From Lewinellaceae bacterium (GTDB lineage: Bacteria > Bacteroidota > Bacteroidia > Chitinophagales > Saprospiraceae): a stretch of DNA of 64,000 nt. Under the pieces are notes generated by a model, which was not told the DNA's origin, searched no databases, and worked only from the letters and a program-made list of their open reading frames with translations. Position 1 is the stretch's first letter, and every line of letters starts with the position of its first letter. Below, one piece after another: positions 26,184-34,488 of this stretch. The position numbers and the translations under genes were made by a program. The stretch spans positions 558,001 through 622,000 of the forward strand of contig JACJXW010000007.1 in NCBI GenBank assembly GCA_020636405.1, in the 5' to 3' direction.

Positions 26184-28016
26184 ATGAAATGGCATATACT
26201 GAGCATGCTTTTTATTACCTGTACCTTTCAAAACGGCTTCACCCAACCTATGAAATATGCCACCGGGATTGTGGTGGACGCGGAATACGGCGATCCCATA
26301 TCCGGCGCGCATGTACTGGTTCTGCATACCAACGAGGGGGTGGTTACCGACAGCAATGGATTGTTCACTATAGAATTAAACGCTGGCGAAGATACACTGG
26401 TGGTTAGGCATCCCGGTTTTACCATAAAACAAGTGCCTGTGCGGCCAGATACCATGCGCATCGGGCTGGTTTACGAAATGGGCCTTGATACCGTCGCAGT
26501 GGTAACGCCGGAAACTTATGAAGAGACGTATCAGATCGTACGGAACGATCGCTCCTTTGGCCGGACACCCCACAGAATCCACAAACCAAGGGGGGATAAC
26601 TGGAACACCGAAGACTACAGCCCTATCGAAGAGAACGGCGAGCGCGATGTGCTGAACAGCCCCCTGTCCACTTTTTCCATCGACGTAGACCGTGCTTCTT
26701 ACAGCAATGTACGGCGCTTCCTGAATGAGGGTCAGCTGCCCCCCAGAGACGCTGTCCGGGTGGAGGAAATGATCAACTACTTTCCTTACAATTACCCGTT
26801 GCCGGAGCCGGGAGGTCCGCCCTTCAGTGTATACGCGGAACTGTCGGATTGCCCATGGAACGAGGAGCGCCAGTTGCTGCACATCGGGCTCCAGGGCAGG
26901 ATAATACCCCGGGAAGAGCTGACACCCAGCAACCTCGTTTTCCTGATGGACGTCTCCGGCTCGATGAGCGCACAGAACAAGTTGCCGCTGGCCAAGCAGG
27001 CCATGCGATTATTGGTAGAACAGTTGCGGCCGGAAGACCGGGTGGCCATCGTGGTATACGCCGGGGCCGCCGGGCTGGTGCTGCCTTCCACCCCAGGCAC
27101 GGACAAACCGGCCATCCTCCGGGCTATTGACAGGATGGAAGCCGGCGGTTCAACGGCAGGCGGCGCCGGCATACAACTGGCCTATCAGACAGCCCGGGAG
27201 CATTTTATCGATGGTGGCAACAACCGGGTCATCCTGACGACTGACGGCGATTTTAATGTGGGCGTTTCCAGTGACGGCGGCCTCACGCAACTCATCGAAG
27301 AAAAGCGGAAGACGGGAATTTTTCTCTCGGTTCTGGGCTTTGGCATGGGCAACTACAAAGACAATAAGCTGGAGCTGCTGGCTGACAAGGGCAACGGCAA
27401 CTACGCCTACATCGATAACCTGGAAGAAGCGAAAAAAGTGTTTGTGGAGGAGCTTCCAGGCACCCTGTACACCATTGCCAAGGATGTGAAGATACAGCTG
27501 GAATTCAACCCCGGCGTAGTGCGCACCTACCGCCTGGTGGGATACGAAAACCGGCTGCTCAATACCGAAGATTTTGCCGATGACGCTAAAGACGCCGGCG
27601 AAATGGGCGCCGGCCATACCGTGACGGCACTGTACGAGCTGGAAGTGGCGCCGGCACAGGCGGCTCAGTCCTCGCTGCGCTATCAGGAACCGGGGCTGAC
27701 CAGGGTGGCCCGCAAAGGGCAGGAACTGGGTTTTCTGCAGTTGCGCTATAAGCTGCCGGCGGAAGAGGAAAGCCGGCTGCTTTCGGTTGTGATAGAAAAC
27801 CACGTGGCCCGTTTTTCAAAAGCTTCCAATGACTTTCAGTTTGCCGCCGCCGTAGCAGCCTTTGGGATACAACTGCGCAATTCTCCTTTCAACAAGAAGC
27901 TGGACTTTCCGGAAATCCGCCGCCTGGCGGAAGAGGCAATCGGCAGTAACCCGGATGGGGACAGGAAGGAATTTCTGGAGTTGGTTGGCCGGGCAGAAAG
28001 GCTTGTTGGAGAGTAA
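26184..28016 (+). CDS. VWA-domain protein with N-terminal carboxypeptidase-regulatory-like domain (YfbK-like)
   Basis: A 610-residue exported protein. A signal peptide covers about residues 1-20. Residues about 25-105 form a carboxypeptidase-regulatory-like domain (GIVVDAEYGDPISGAHVLV). PLSTFSIDVDRASYSNVRRFL begins the conserved region before the VWA domain. The VWA fold has an intact metal-ion site, FLMDVSGSMS (DxSxS). A C-terminal DUF3520-like domain (RYQEPGL...FLQLRYKLP) follows. Such proteins occur widely in Bacteroidota and are of unknown function, perhaps as protein-binding partners in the envelope. It starts after a palindrome and ends at the edge of a hydrolase relic. Confidence 0.87.
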   Translation: MKWHILSMLFITCTFQNGFTQPMKYATGIVVDAEYGDPISGAHVLVLHTNEGVVTDSNGLFTIELNAGEDTLVVRHPGFTIKQVPVRPDTMRIGLVYEMGLDTVAVVTPETYEETYQIVRNDRSFGRTPHRIHKPRGDNWNTEDYSPIEENGERDVLNSPLSTFSIDVDRASYSNVRRFLNEGQLPPRDAVRVEEMINYFPYNYPLPEPGGPPFSVYAELSDCPWNEERQLLHIGLQGRIIPREELTPSNLVFLMDVSGSMSAQNKLPLAKQAMRLLVEQLRPEDRVAIVVYAGAAGLVLPSTPGTDKPAILRAIDRMEAGGSTAGGAGIQLAYQTAREHFIDGGNNRVILTTDGDFNVGVSSDGGLTQLIEEKRKTGIFLSVLGFGMGNYKDNKLELLADKGNGNYAYIDNLEEAKKVFVEELPGTLYTIAKDVKIQLEFNPGVVRTYRLVGYENRLLNTEDFADDAKDAGEMGAGHTVTALYELEVAPAQAAQSSLRYQEPGLTRVARKGQELGFLQLRYKLPAEEESRLLSVVIENHVARFSKASNDFQFAAAVAAFGIQLRNSPFNKKLDFPEIRRLAEEAIGSNPDGDRKEFLELVGRAERLVGE

Positions 28017-28273
28017 GTGGAGATAAGGGCTTTGGCCTACCAGGAAAACAGCGCCCCCTTCCAGGAACTGTTCAACGCAGCTGGAAAGACAAACTATCGC
28101 ATCACCATCATTCCGGGGCTGGCCATGGCATGGAGCATGGGCATGAGCTACGCGACCTGGGGTACGAAGAACGCATCAGGAAGTGGCACACTTATTTCAA
28201 GTATGACCGGGTAGCGCCAGGGGCGGTGGATGAGATCATAGCCTTTTTGCGTGACTACGGCTTCATTGAGTGA
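28017..28273 (+). pseudogene. C-terminal remnant of an alpha/beta hydrolase, frameshifted
   Basis: About 85 codons matching the end of an alpha/beta hydrolase or S9-type peptidase. Frame one reads AYQENSAPFQELF and NYRITIIPG. After a -1 shift near 28115-28120 the text continues GHGMEHGHELRDLGY, RKWHTYFKYDRVAPG and IAFLRDYGFIE, stop at 28271-28273. Restoring one G in the GGGG run joins them as PGAGHGM, the catalytic-His region. The N-terminal catalytic part with the nucleophile is absent. It directly abuts the VWA stop codon, which suggests deletion of the upstream portion. The last base is five bases from the convergent aspS stop. Confidence 0.7.
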
Positions 28274-28278
28274 GAGGA

Positions 28279-30051
28279 TTACTTCTTCTCCTCCACTTTC
28301 ACCTGCTTTAAATACAACTCCTCCAACTGCTCCTGATGCACGGGCGAAGGCGCATCGATCATCATATCCCGGCCCATGTTGTTCTTGGGGAAGGCGATGA
28401 AGTCGCGGATGGAGTTCTGTCCGTTCATCACGGCGCAGAGGCGGTCGAAACCGAAGGCGATGCCGCCGTGGGGCGGCGCGCCGTACTCGAAGGCGCCCAT
28501 GAGGAACCCGAATTGGGCTTCCGCCTCTTCGGGCGTGAAGCCCAGCAGTTTGAAGTTCCGCTCCTGCAGCGCCCGGTCGTGGATACGGATGGATCCTCCT
28601 CCGATCTCGACACCATTGATGACCAGGTCATAGGCATCGGCACGCAGTGCCTTCATAGTCTCGTGGTCGCCGGTGAGCATGCGGGCTACATCCTCTTTCT
28701 TCGGAGAGGTGAAAGGGTGGTGCATGGCGTAGAAGCGCTCTGTATCCTCATCCCATTCCAGCAGCGGGAAGTCGACTACCCATAGGGGTTTGAAGTCGCC
28801 GGGCGTCATCAGGCCGAGGCGGCGGCCCATTTCCAGGCGGAGTTCGTTGAGCTGCTTGCGCGTCTTCTCCGCTTCGCCGGCGAGGACGAGCAACAGGTCG
28901 CCGGGTTTGGCGCCGGCCTTTTTGCCCCAGCCTTTGAGGGCTTCTTCAGAGAAGAATTTATCGATAGAAGATTTTACAGTTCCGTCGGTATTGAAACGAA
29001 TATAGACCAGTCCTTTGGCGCCGATCTGTGGACGCTTCACCCATTCGGTTAGTTCGTCAACCTGTTTGCGGGAGTATTCGGCGGCGCCGGGGGCACAAAC
29101 GCCAACGACCAGTTCGGCATTATCGAATACCTGGAACCCTTTGTTCTGTGCCAGTTCGTTGAGTTCGACGAACTCCATGCCGAAGCGCAGGTCGGGCTTG
29201 TCGGAGCCGAAGCGGCGCATGGCCTCGTCGTAGGTCATGTGCGGGAAGTCCGGCAATTCAATGCCATTGACCGTTTTGAACAAGTGTTTGGTGAGCCCTT
29301 CGAAGGTAGCCAGTACTTCTTCCTGGGTGATGAAGGCCATCTCGCAGTCGATCTGGGTGAATTCCGGTTGGCGGTCGGCGCGCAGGTCCTCATCGCGGAA
29401 GCACTTTACGATCTGGAAGTACTTGTCCATGCCGGCCACCATCAGGATCTGCTTGAAGGTTTGCGGGCTCTGGGGCAGGGCATAGAACTGGCCCGGGTTC
29501 ATGCGGGAAGGCACTACGAAGTCGCGGGCGCCTTCCGGGGTGCTCTTGATGAGGAAGGGCGTTTCGATCTCCAGGAATCCATGGCCGGCGAGGTACTTGC
29601 GGGTCTCGATGGCCAGTTGGCTGCGGAAGATGATATTTTGCTGTACCGTGTTGCGGCGCAGGTCGAGGTAGCGGTACTTCATGCGCAGGTCGTCGCCGCC
29701 GTCGGTGTCGTCTTCGATGGTGAAGGGCGGCACTTTGGAAGCATTGAGTACCTCCATGGCCTTCACCTCGATCTCGATATCGCCGGTGGGGCGGTTGGGG
29801 TTTTTGTTGCTGCGCTCGCGCACCAGGCCGGTGGCGCTGATGACGAATTCGCGGCCCAGTTTGCGGGCGCGTTCACAGAGTTCGGCGTCATCGTCCATAT
29901 TGAAAACGAGCTGCGTGATGCCATAGCGGTCGCGCAGGTCGATAAAGGTCATGCCTCCAAAGTCGCGGGCGATTTGTACCCAGCCGGAGAGCCTTACTTC
30001 TTTGCCTACATGGGTGATGCGGAGCTCACCGCAATTGTGTGTACGGTACAT
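28279..30051 (-). CDS. aspS: Aspartyl-tRNA synthetase
   Basis: Charges tRNA-Asp with aspartate. The 590-residue class II synthetase has bacterial length. MYRTHNCGELRITHVGKEV begins the OB-fold anticodon-binding domain. QSPQTFKQILMVAGMDKYFQI and CFRDEDLRADRQPEFTQID give class II motif 2. The bacterial GAD insertion domain lies about residues 290-410, and AFGFDRLCAV is motif 3. It is divergent from the SLC12-like gene, and its start codon lies 23 bases from an 8-base tandem array, which therefore occupies its promoter or leader. Confidence 0.96.
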   Translation of the reverse strand: MYRTHNCGELRITHVGKEVRLSGWVQIARDFGGMTFIDLRDRYGITQLVFNMDDDAELCERARKLGREFVISATGLVRERSNKNPNRPTGDIEIEVKAMEVLNASKVPPFTIEDDTDGGDDLRMKYRYLDLRRNTVQQNIIFRSQLAIETRKYLAGHGFLEIETPFLIKSTPEGARDFVVPSRMNPGQFYALPQSPQTFKQILMVAGMDKYFQIVKCFRDEDLRADRQPEFTQIDCEMAFITQEEVLATFEGLTKHLFKTVNGIELPDFPHMTYDEAMRRFGSDKPDLRFGMEFVELNELAQNKGFQVFDNAELVVGVCAPGAAEYSRKQVDELTEWVKRPQIGAKGLVYIRFNTDGTVKSSIDKFFSEEALKGWGKKAGAKPGDLLLVLAGEAEKTRKQLNELRLEMGRRLGLMTPGDFKPLWVVDFPLLEWDEDTERFYAMHHPFTSPKKEDVARMLTGDHETMKALRADAYDLVINGVEIGGGSIRIHDRALQERNFKLLGFTPEEAEAQFGFLMGAFEYGAPPHGGIAFGFDRLCAVMNGQNSIRDFIAFPKNNMGRDMMIDAPSPVHQEQLEELYLKQVKVEEKK

Positions 30052-30073
30052 AGGATCTTATTTCATTATTTCT

Positions 30074-30139
30074 CGAATACACGAATACACGAATACACGA
30101 ATACACGAATACACGAATACACGAATACACGAATACACG
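30074..30139. repeat. Tandem array of the octamer CGAATACA (8 copies) before aspS
   Basis: Eight exact, uninterrupted copies of CGAATACA run from 30074 to 30137, plus two more bases of a ninth. The array sits in the 269-base divergent interval between aspS and the SLC12-like gene, 23 bases from the aspS start. Perfect identity suggests recent expansion and probable copy-number variation. The rest of the interval shows no feature I can name. Confidence 0.93.
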
Positions 30140-30320
30140 CTTTCCAAAACGAGGCACAAAAATACGGAATTCCCCTGCGCCTTCCTAAGAAAAATTAAAA
30201 TGGGTATAAACGAATATCAGGAGGGATAGTTCCTTATAATGATAAAATTGGGCGCTACTCTTTCCCTTGTTTCCTTATCAATAATTATTAACTTACCCCA
30301 AACGGAAATCAAAACCAAAC

Positions 30321-32714
30321 ATGGACGCAAAGCAGGCCGCCCGTAAATTTGGCACCGCGCCGGTATTCTTCACCGCTATATCCACTATTCTTGGTGCGGT
30401 GATGTTTCTGCGATTTGGTTTTGCCGTTGGGCAGGTCGGAATGGCAGGCACTTTTTTAATAATCCTGATCGGCCATGCCGTGACGATACCTACGGCTATG
30501 GCCATTGCCGAGATTGCCACCAACCAGAAGGTGGAAGGGGGAGGAGAATACTATATCATTTCGCGTTCCTTTGGCCTGGTTATTGGCTCTTCTATCGGTA
30601 TTGCGCTGTATTTTTCCCAGGCGATCAGCGTTGCATTTTACATCATAGCCTTTGCGGAAGCGTTTAATTCCCTTTTTGACTATCTGCTGCAGAATTACCA
30701 TTTTCATCCAGTTGTGGAATGGTTGTTTTCCAAGAAGCAGACGGTGAGTATTCCGGCATTGGTTGCCCTGACGGCCATTGTACTCACCAAGGGAGCCGAC
30801 CTGGGCGTGAAAACGCTTTATGTGGTGGTCGCGACCCTTTTTCTGTCCCTGGTTGCCTTTTTCATAGGAACTACCGATTACGCCAGTAACAACACCCCCG
30901 GCCTGTTTGATAAAGTAGCCGATTACAAACTTCCCTTACAGCCATCCACGGACACTGCCGCTTTGTCCTATTTTCAGGATACGGCCGTGGATGATTACCC
31001 CAATCCGAATGTTCCAAAACTAAGCCCTTCCGATCCCAACCGCTCTACCACCCCGGCGCAGCCTCCGGTGGAGGTGTTCAGCTTCTTTACTGTTTTCGCC
31101 ATTATTTTTCCCGCTTTTACAGGGATGACGGCCGGCGTAGGCCTATCCGGAGACCTGCGCAACCCCAGCCGCTCTATTCCCATGGGGACGCTGGCCGGCA
31201 CGATCTGCGGCATGATCGTTTATCTCTTTATCACTTACAAACTGGCGGTTTCGGCCAGCCCCGAAGACCTGGCGGACACCAGCCGGCTCGTCATGGCAGA
31301 GATCGCCTGGCAAGGCTGGTGGTTGATACCGGTAGGGCTGGCGGCGGCAACCATTTCGTCCGCGATTGGGTCCATACTGGTGGCTCCTCGTACCCTGCAG
31401 GCCATTGCCCGCGACCGGCTGCTGCCCTCGCGGGGCATCAACTACTGGCTGTCGCGTGGCAGAGGCAGGAATGATGAACCGTTCAACGCTGCTTTAGTGA
31501 CGGTGGTGCTGGCCTTCGTATTCATCCTCATGGGAGAACTGGATGCCGTAGCCAAGATCATCTCCATGTTCTTTATGGTTACCTACGGATCGCTCTGCCT
31601 GATCTCCTTTTTGCAGCACTTTGCCGCCGACCCTTCCTACCGGCCTACCTTCCGTTCGCGCTGGTACATTTCCCTCTTCGGAGCAGTGGCCTGTTTTGGG
31701 CTCATGTTCTTCATGAATCCAGGCTACGCCTTTTTCGCTTTGGCCCTGATGGTCATTTTCTACCTGGTAGTGAATCGCTACAACCCGGAAAAGAAGAACC
31801 TGGCGGTGATCTTTCAGGGGGTGATCTTCCAGATCAGCCGGCAGTTGCAGGTCTTTTTGCAGAAGACGGAAAAAGAGCAAACGGCCAGCTGGCGCCCCTC
31901 CGCCGTGTGCATTTCCGAACACTCCTTCGACCGCCTGGCAGCATTCGACATGTTGCGCTGGATCTCCCAGCGGTATGGCTTTGGCACCTACATTCACAAG
32001 ATCAGCGGTTACCTTTCAAAAGCGACCCACCGGGAAGCCAAGAAGGCCAAAGAACGCCTGATCAAAATGGCCGAGGCCAGCGACAGCAATATTTACATCG
32101 ATACGCTGATCAGCCCGTCTTATACTTCCGCGGTGGCTCAGGTCATCCAACTGCCTGGGATTTCCGGTACGGAAAACAATGTGTTATTGACGGAATTCTC
32201 CAAAATGAACCCCGACAACCTGGATGATATCGTCGACAATTTCAAGCTCATCAAGTCTGTCGATTTTGACCTCATTATCCTGGGGGCCACAGAGCGGGGA
32301 TATGGCCTGAAGCAGAGCATTCATATCTGGATCACATCCAATGACTATGAAAATGCCAACCTGATGATCCTGCTGGCCTACATCATCCTGGGCCACCGCG
32401 AGTGGAAGAGCGGATACATTAAGATCTTCGCCATCTACCCGGAGGAGGTGGCCGAGGAGGAACGCGGCCGGCTGTACAGCCTCATTGAGGCCGGGCAGTT
32501 GCCCATTGCTCCCCATAACATTAAGGTCATTCCCCGCAAATCGGATATTGACCCCCGGGAAATTATCGCCGAACAGTCAAAGGATGCCGACCTTACCATT
32601 ATCGGCTTCCGGGAGGAGGTTGCCCGACACGAAGGTGCTGCAGTGTTCAAGGGCTATGAAAGCATCGGAAACACGCTGTTCGTCAATGCTGCAGAGCAGA
32701 TCAAGATCAAGTAA
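30321..32714 (+). CDS. SLC12-like amino acid/polyamine/organocation superfamily transporter
   Basis: A 797-residue inner-membrane transporter. Residues about 10-500 hold some 12 hydrophobic helices. TAISTILGAVMFLRFGFAVGQVG is the first-helix signature of cation-chloride cotransporters, and GGGEYYIISRSFG matches the family's third-helix region. FPAFTGMTAGVGLSGDLRNPSRSIP is the conserved helix 6 region. The C-terminal 280 residues form a soluble domain (LIILGATERGYG, ADLTIIGFREE) with a universal-stress-like look. Eukaryotic SLC12 proteins move Na, K and Cl together; ion choice here is unknown. It stands alone. Confidence 0.88.
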   Translation: MDAKQAARKFGTAPVFFTAISTILGAVMFLRFGFAVGQVGMAGTFLIILIGHAVTIPTAMAIAEIATNQKVEGGGEYYIISRSFGLVIGSSIGIALYFSQAISVAFYIIAFAEAFNSLFDYLLQNYHFHPVVEWLFSKKQTVSIPALVALTAIVLTKGADLGVKTLYVVVATLFLSLVAFFIGTTDYASNNTPGLFDKVADYKLPLQPSTDTAALSYFQDTAVDDYPNPNVPKLSPSDPNRSTTPAQPPVEVFSFFTVFAIIFPAFTGMTAGVGLSGDLRNPSRSIPMGTLAGTICGMIVYLFITYKLAVSASPEDLADTSRLVMAEIAWQGWWLIPVGLAAATISSAIGSILVAPRTLQAIARDRLLPSRGINYWLSRGRGRNDEPFNAALVTVVLAFVFILMGELDAVAKIISMFFMVTYGSLCLISFLQHFAADPSYRPTFRSRWYISLFGAVACFGLMFFMNPGYAFFALALMVIFYLVVNRYNPEKKNLAVIFQGVIFQISRQLQVFLQKTEKEQTASWRPSAVCISEHSFDRLAAFDMLRWISQRYGFGTYIHKISGYLSKATHREAKKAKERLIKMAEASDSNIYIDTLISPSYTSAVAQVIQLPGISGTENNVLLTEFSKMNPDNLDDIVDNFKLIKSVDFDLIILGATERGYGLKQSIHIWITSNDYENANLMILLAYIILGHREWKSGYIKIFAIYPEEVAEEERGRLYSLIEAGQLPIAPHNIKVIPRKSDIDPREIIAEQSKDADLTIIGFREEVARHEGAAVFKGYESIGNTLFVNAAEQIKIK

Positions 32715-32885
32715 GGGATGGCAAATTCATCCTTGTTTACTTTTTTGACAATGGCATGACAATGCTGCCTTATCCGGAGAGGAAGTGCCTGATGAAAATA
32801 AAAAAAGCTCTTTTTTGTTTGTATTGAGTTTTGATTATCAGGCTTTTGTGTTATTCAGATTGATCTCCTTTCTGGTTGAGATGTG

Positions 32886-32899
32886 GTGACATTTATCAC
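32886..32899. promoter_or_regulatory. CRP/FNR-family operator-like palindrome 1 upstream of hemA
   Basis: GTGA-CATTTA-TCAC is a perfect match to the GTGA-N6-TCAC core bound by CRP/FNR-superfamily regulators, flanked by TG and AA. It lies 156 bases before the hemA ATG. A second site starts exactly 40 bases downstream, about four helical turns, placing both on one face of the DNA. Confidence 0.6.
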
Positions 32900-32925
32900 A
32901 AAAGAGTCAAATGTCACTTTCTCAA

Positions 32926-32939
32926 GTGATATTTGTCAT
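32926..32939. promoter_or_regulatory. CRP/FNR-family operator-like palindrome 2 upstream of hemA
   Basis: GTGA-TATTTG-TCAT has one mismatch in the right half-site. Between the two sites, 32904-32917 reads on the minus strand as GTGACATTTGACTC, a third half-site with the same GTGACATTT text. Three occurrences of GTGAYATTT within 54 bases argue against chance. Confidence 0.55.
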
Positions 32940-33054
32940 AGGGTTCGCCCAATCTCGATAATAGTTTTGTTTAACCTTGTTGCAGTCTCATGACACTAGG
33001 TGTGTAACGGGGATTTATTTTTGCACTTCAAACCAGGAACACAGATTGGGCACT

Positions 33055-34293
33055 ATGTTGGCAAATTACAAGATACTCACCGTAACGCACAAGCAGGCCA
33101 AGCTCAAAGAGATTGGAGACTTTGTTGTCAAGACTGCTGACGAAAGCGCACTCAGAGCACGCCTGGAAGCGCTCAAATCCCGCTTTAAGCTGGACGAGCT
33201 GCTATACCTGCCTACCTGCAACCGGGTGATGTACTTCTTTACTACCGGCCAATCCATTGATGCCCAATTTATTTCCAGGTTCTTCCAGTTTGTCAATCCT
33301 TCCATTTCCGATACTGTTCTTGATCAGGCTAAAGAGTCCGTTCAGTGCTTCGAAGGCGCTGCTGCCCTTGAGCACCTGCTCGATGTTTCCGCATCGATCG
33401 ATTCCCTCGTCATCGGTGAACGCCAGATCCTTCGCCAGCTCAGGGAGGCTTTCGACCAATGTTGGGAATGGGGGCTTGCCGGAAATTTCATCCGCCTTGC
33501 CTATCAACAGGCGGTTGTCGCGGCTAAATCTGTATATTCCAATACTCGTATCGGCGAGAAGCCGGTTTCTGTTGTGTCGCTGGCCATTCAGAAGCTGCTG
33601 AAAACCAATATTAGCAAGCAGGCCCGCATTTTAGTGATCGGCGCCGGGCAGACCAACCAGCTGGTTGGAAAATTCCTGGCCAAGCATGCTTTCACTAACG
33701 TGGTGGTATTCAACCGGACGTTCGCTAAAGCCGAACAGCTGGCTACCCTGCTCGATGGTAAAGCGTTTGTATGGGATAGCCTACCCTCCTACACCGAAGG
33801 TTTTGATTGCCTGATCGTTTGTACGGGCGCTACGGATTCGGTCATTTCGCCCGAATTGTACGCTCAGCTCCTCCGGGGAGAGGGCGGGCGTAAAGTGGTG
33901 ATCGACCTGGCGGTTCCCCGCAATGTATCGGAAGCAGTGGTTGAAAACAACGATATCCATTATATCGAGATCGAAGGGCTGCGCCATCTGGCCCAGGCCA
34001 ACCTGGCTTTCCGCGAACAAGAGATCGAAGAAGCCAGAATTATCCTGAAAGAATACCTGCAGGAGTTCCCAGCCCTGCTCAAACAGCGTCAGATCGAATT
34101 GGCCATGCATCGTGTTCCCACCGAGATCAAGGCCGTCCGGCACAAAGCCATCAACGAAGTTTTCCGCAAGGAAGTAGACCTGCTCGATGGACAGACCCGC
34201 GAGCTGATGGAAAGAATGCTGGCCTATATGGAGAAAAAATGCATCGGCATTCCAATGAGGGCGGCCCGCGAAGCGGTGCTGGCCGGAAAGTAA
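33055..34293 (+). CDS. hemA: Glutamyl-tRNA reductase
   Basis: Reduces Glu-tRNA to glutamate-1-semialdehyde with NADPH, the first committed step of C5-pathway tetrapyrrole synthesis. The 412-residue protein has LPTCNR with the nucleophilic Cys at about residue 55, SIDSLVIGERQILRQ in the catalytic domain, VIGAGQTNQLVGKFL as the NADPH-binding loop, and NRTFAKAEQLA. The C-terminal dimerisation helix follows. ATG 33055 was chosen over 32977 because the family starts there. Isolated from other hem genes, it has an elaborate control region with CRP/FNR-like boxes, consistent with oxygen or redox control of heme supply. Confidence 0.95.
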   Translation: MLANYKILTVTHKQAKLKEIGDFVVKTADESALRARLEALKSRFKLDELLYLPTCNRVMYFFTTGQSIDAQFISRFFQFVNPSISDTVLDQAKESVQCFEGAAALEHLLDVSASIDSLVIGERQILRQLREAFDQCWEWGLAGNFIRLAYQQAVVAAKSVYSNTRIGEKPVSVVSLAIQKLLKTNISKQARILVIGAGQTNQLVGKFLAKHAFTNVVVFNRTFAKAEQLATLLDGKAFVWDSLPSYTEGFDCLIVCTGATDSVISPELYAQLLRGEGGRKVVIDLAVPRNVSEAVVENNDIHYIEIEGLRHLAQANLAFREQEIEEARIILKEYLQEFPALLKQRQIELAMHRVPTEIKAVRHKAINEVFRKEVDLLDGQTRELMERMLAYMEKKCIGIPMRAAREAVLAGK

Positions 34294-34488
34294 ACCGAGC
34301 AGCGGTATCTTTTCCTCTAAAGCTATAACGCGAAGGCACGCCGGTTTCCGTTTGGTGGCCCGATCCGGTCATCTGAAAAAATCACATCTTACATTGTTGT
34401 GGAGCGAGGACTTGCTTAAATTGCGTAGTTGGCGTAAGCGCCAGCCCCGCCCTGGTAGTCGGCCAGCTTCCATTAAAAAATCAACTCA

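Larger units (their letters stand above)
32715..33054. other. 340-base control region upstream of hemA
   Basis: No gene is present. The left part carries AAAAAAGCTCTTTTTTG (about 32801-32817), a weak terminator-like stem for the SLC12-like gene. The middle carries the CRP/FNR-type sites listed separately. The right part has TATTTTTG at 33016-33023, which matches the TAnnTTTG -7 consensus but without a clear -33 partner. The hemA ATG follows at 33055. Confidence 0.6.

Noticed and set aside
30074..30139. CRISPR array
   Set aside because: The 8-base units are contiguous with no spacers and no cas genes are nearby; it is a simple tandem repeat.
29239..30198. 319-codon open frame running from inside aspS into the octamer array
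   Set aside because: It is antisense to aspS and its end is translated CGAATACA repeat; no family resemblance.
34430..34443. Integron attC site next to the AT-rich esterase gene
   Set aside because: The small palindrome lacks the paired RYYYAAC/GTTRRRY core ends, and no integrase gene is in the window.
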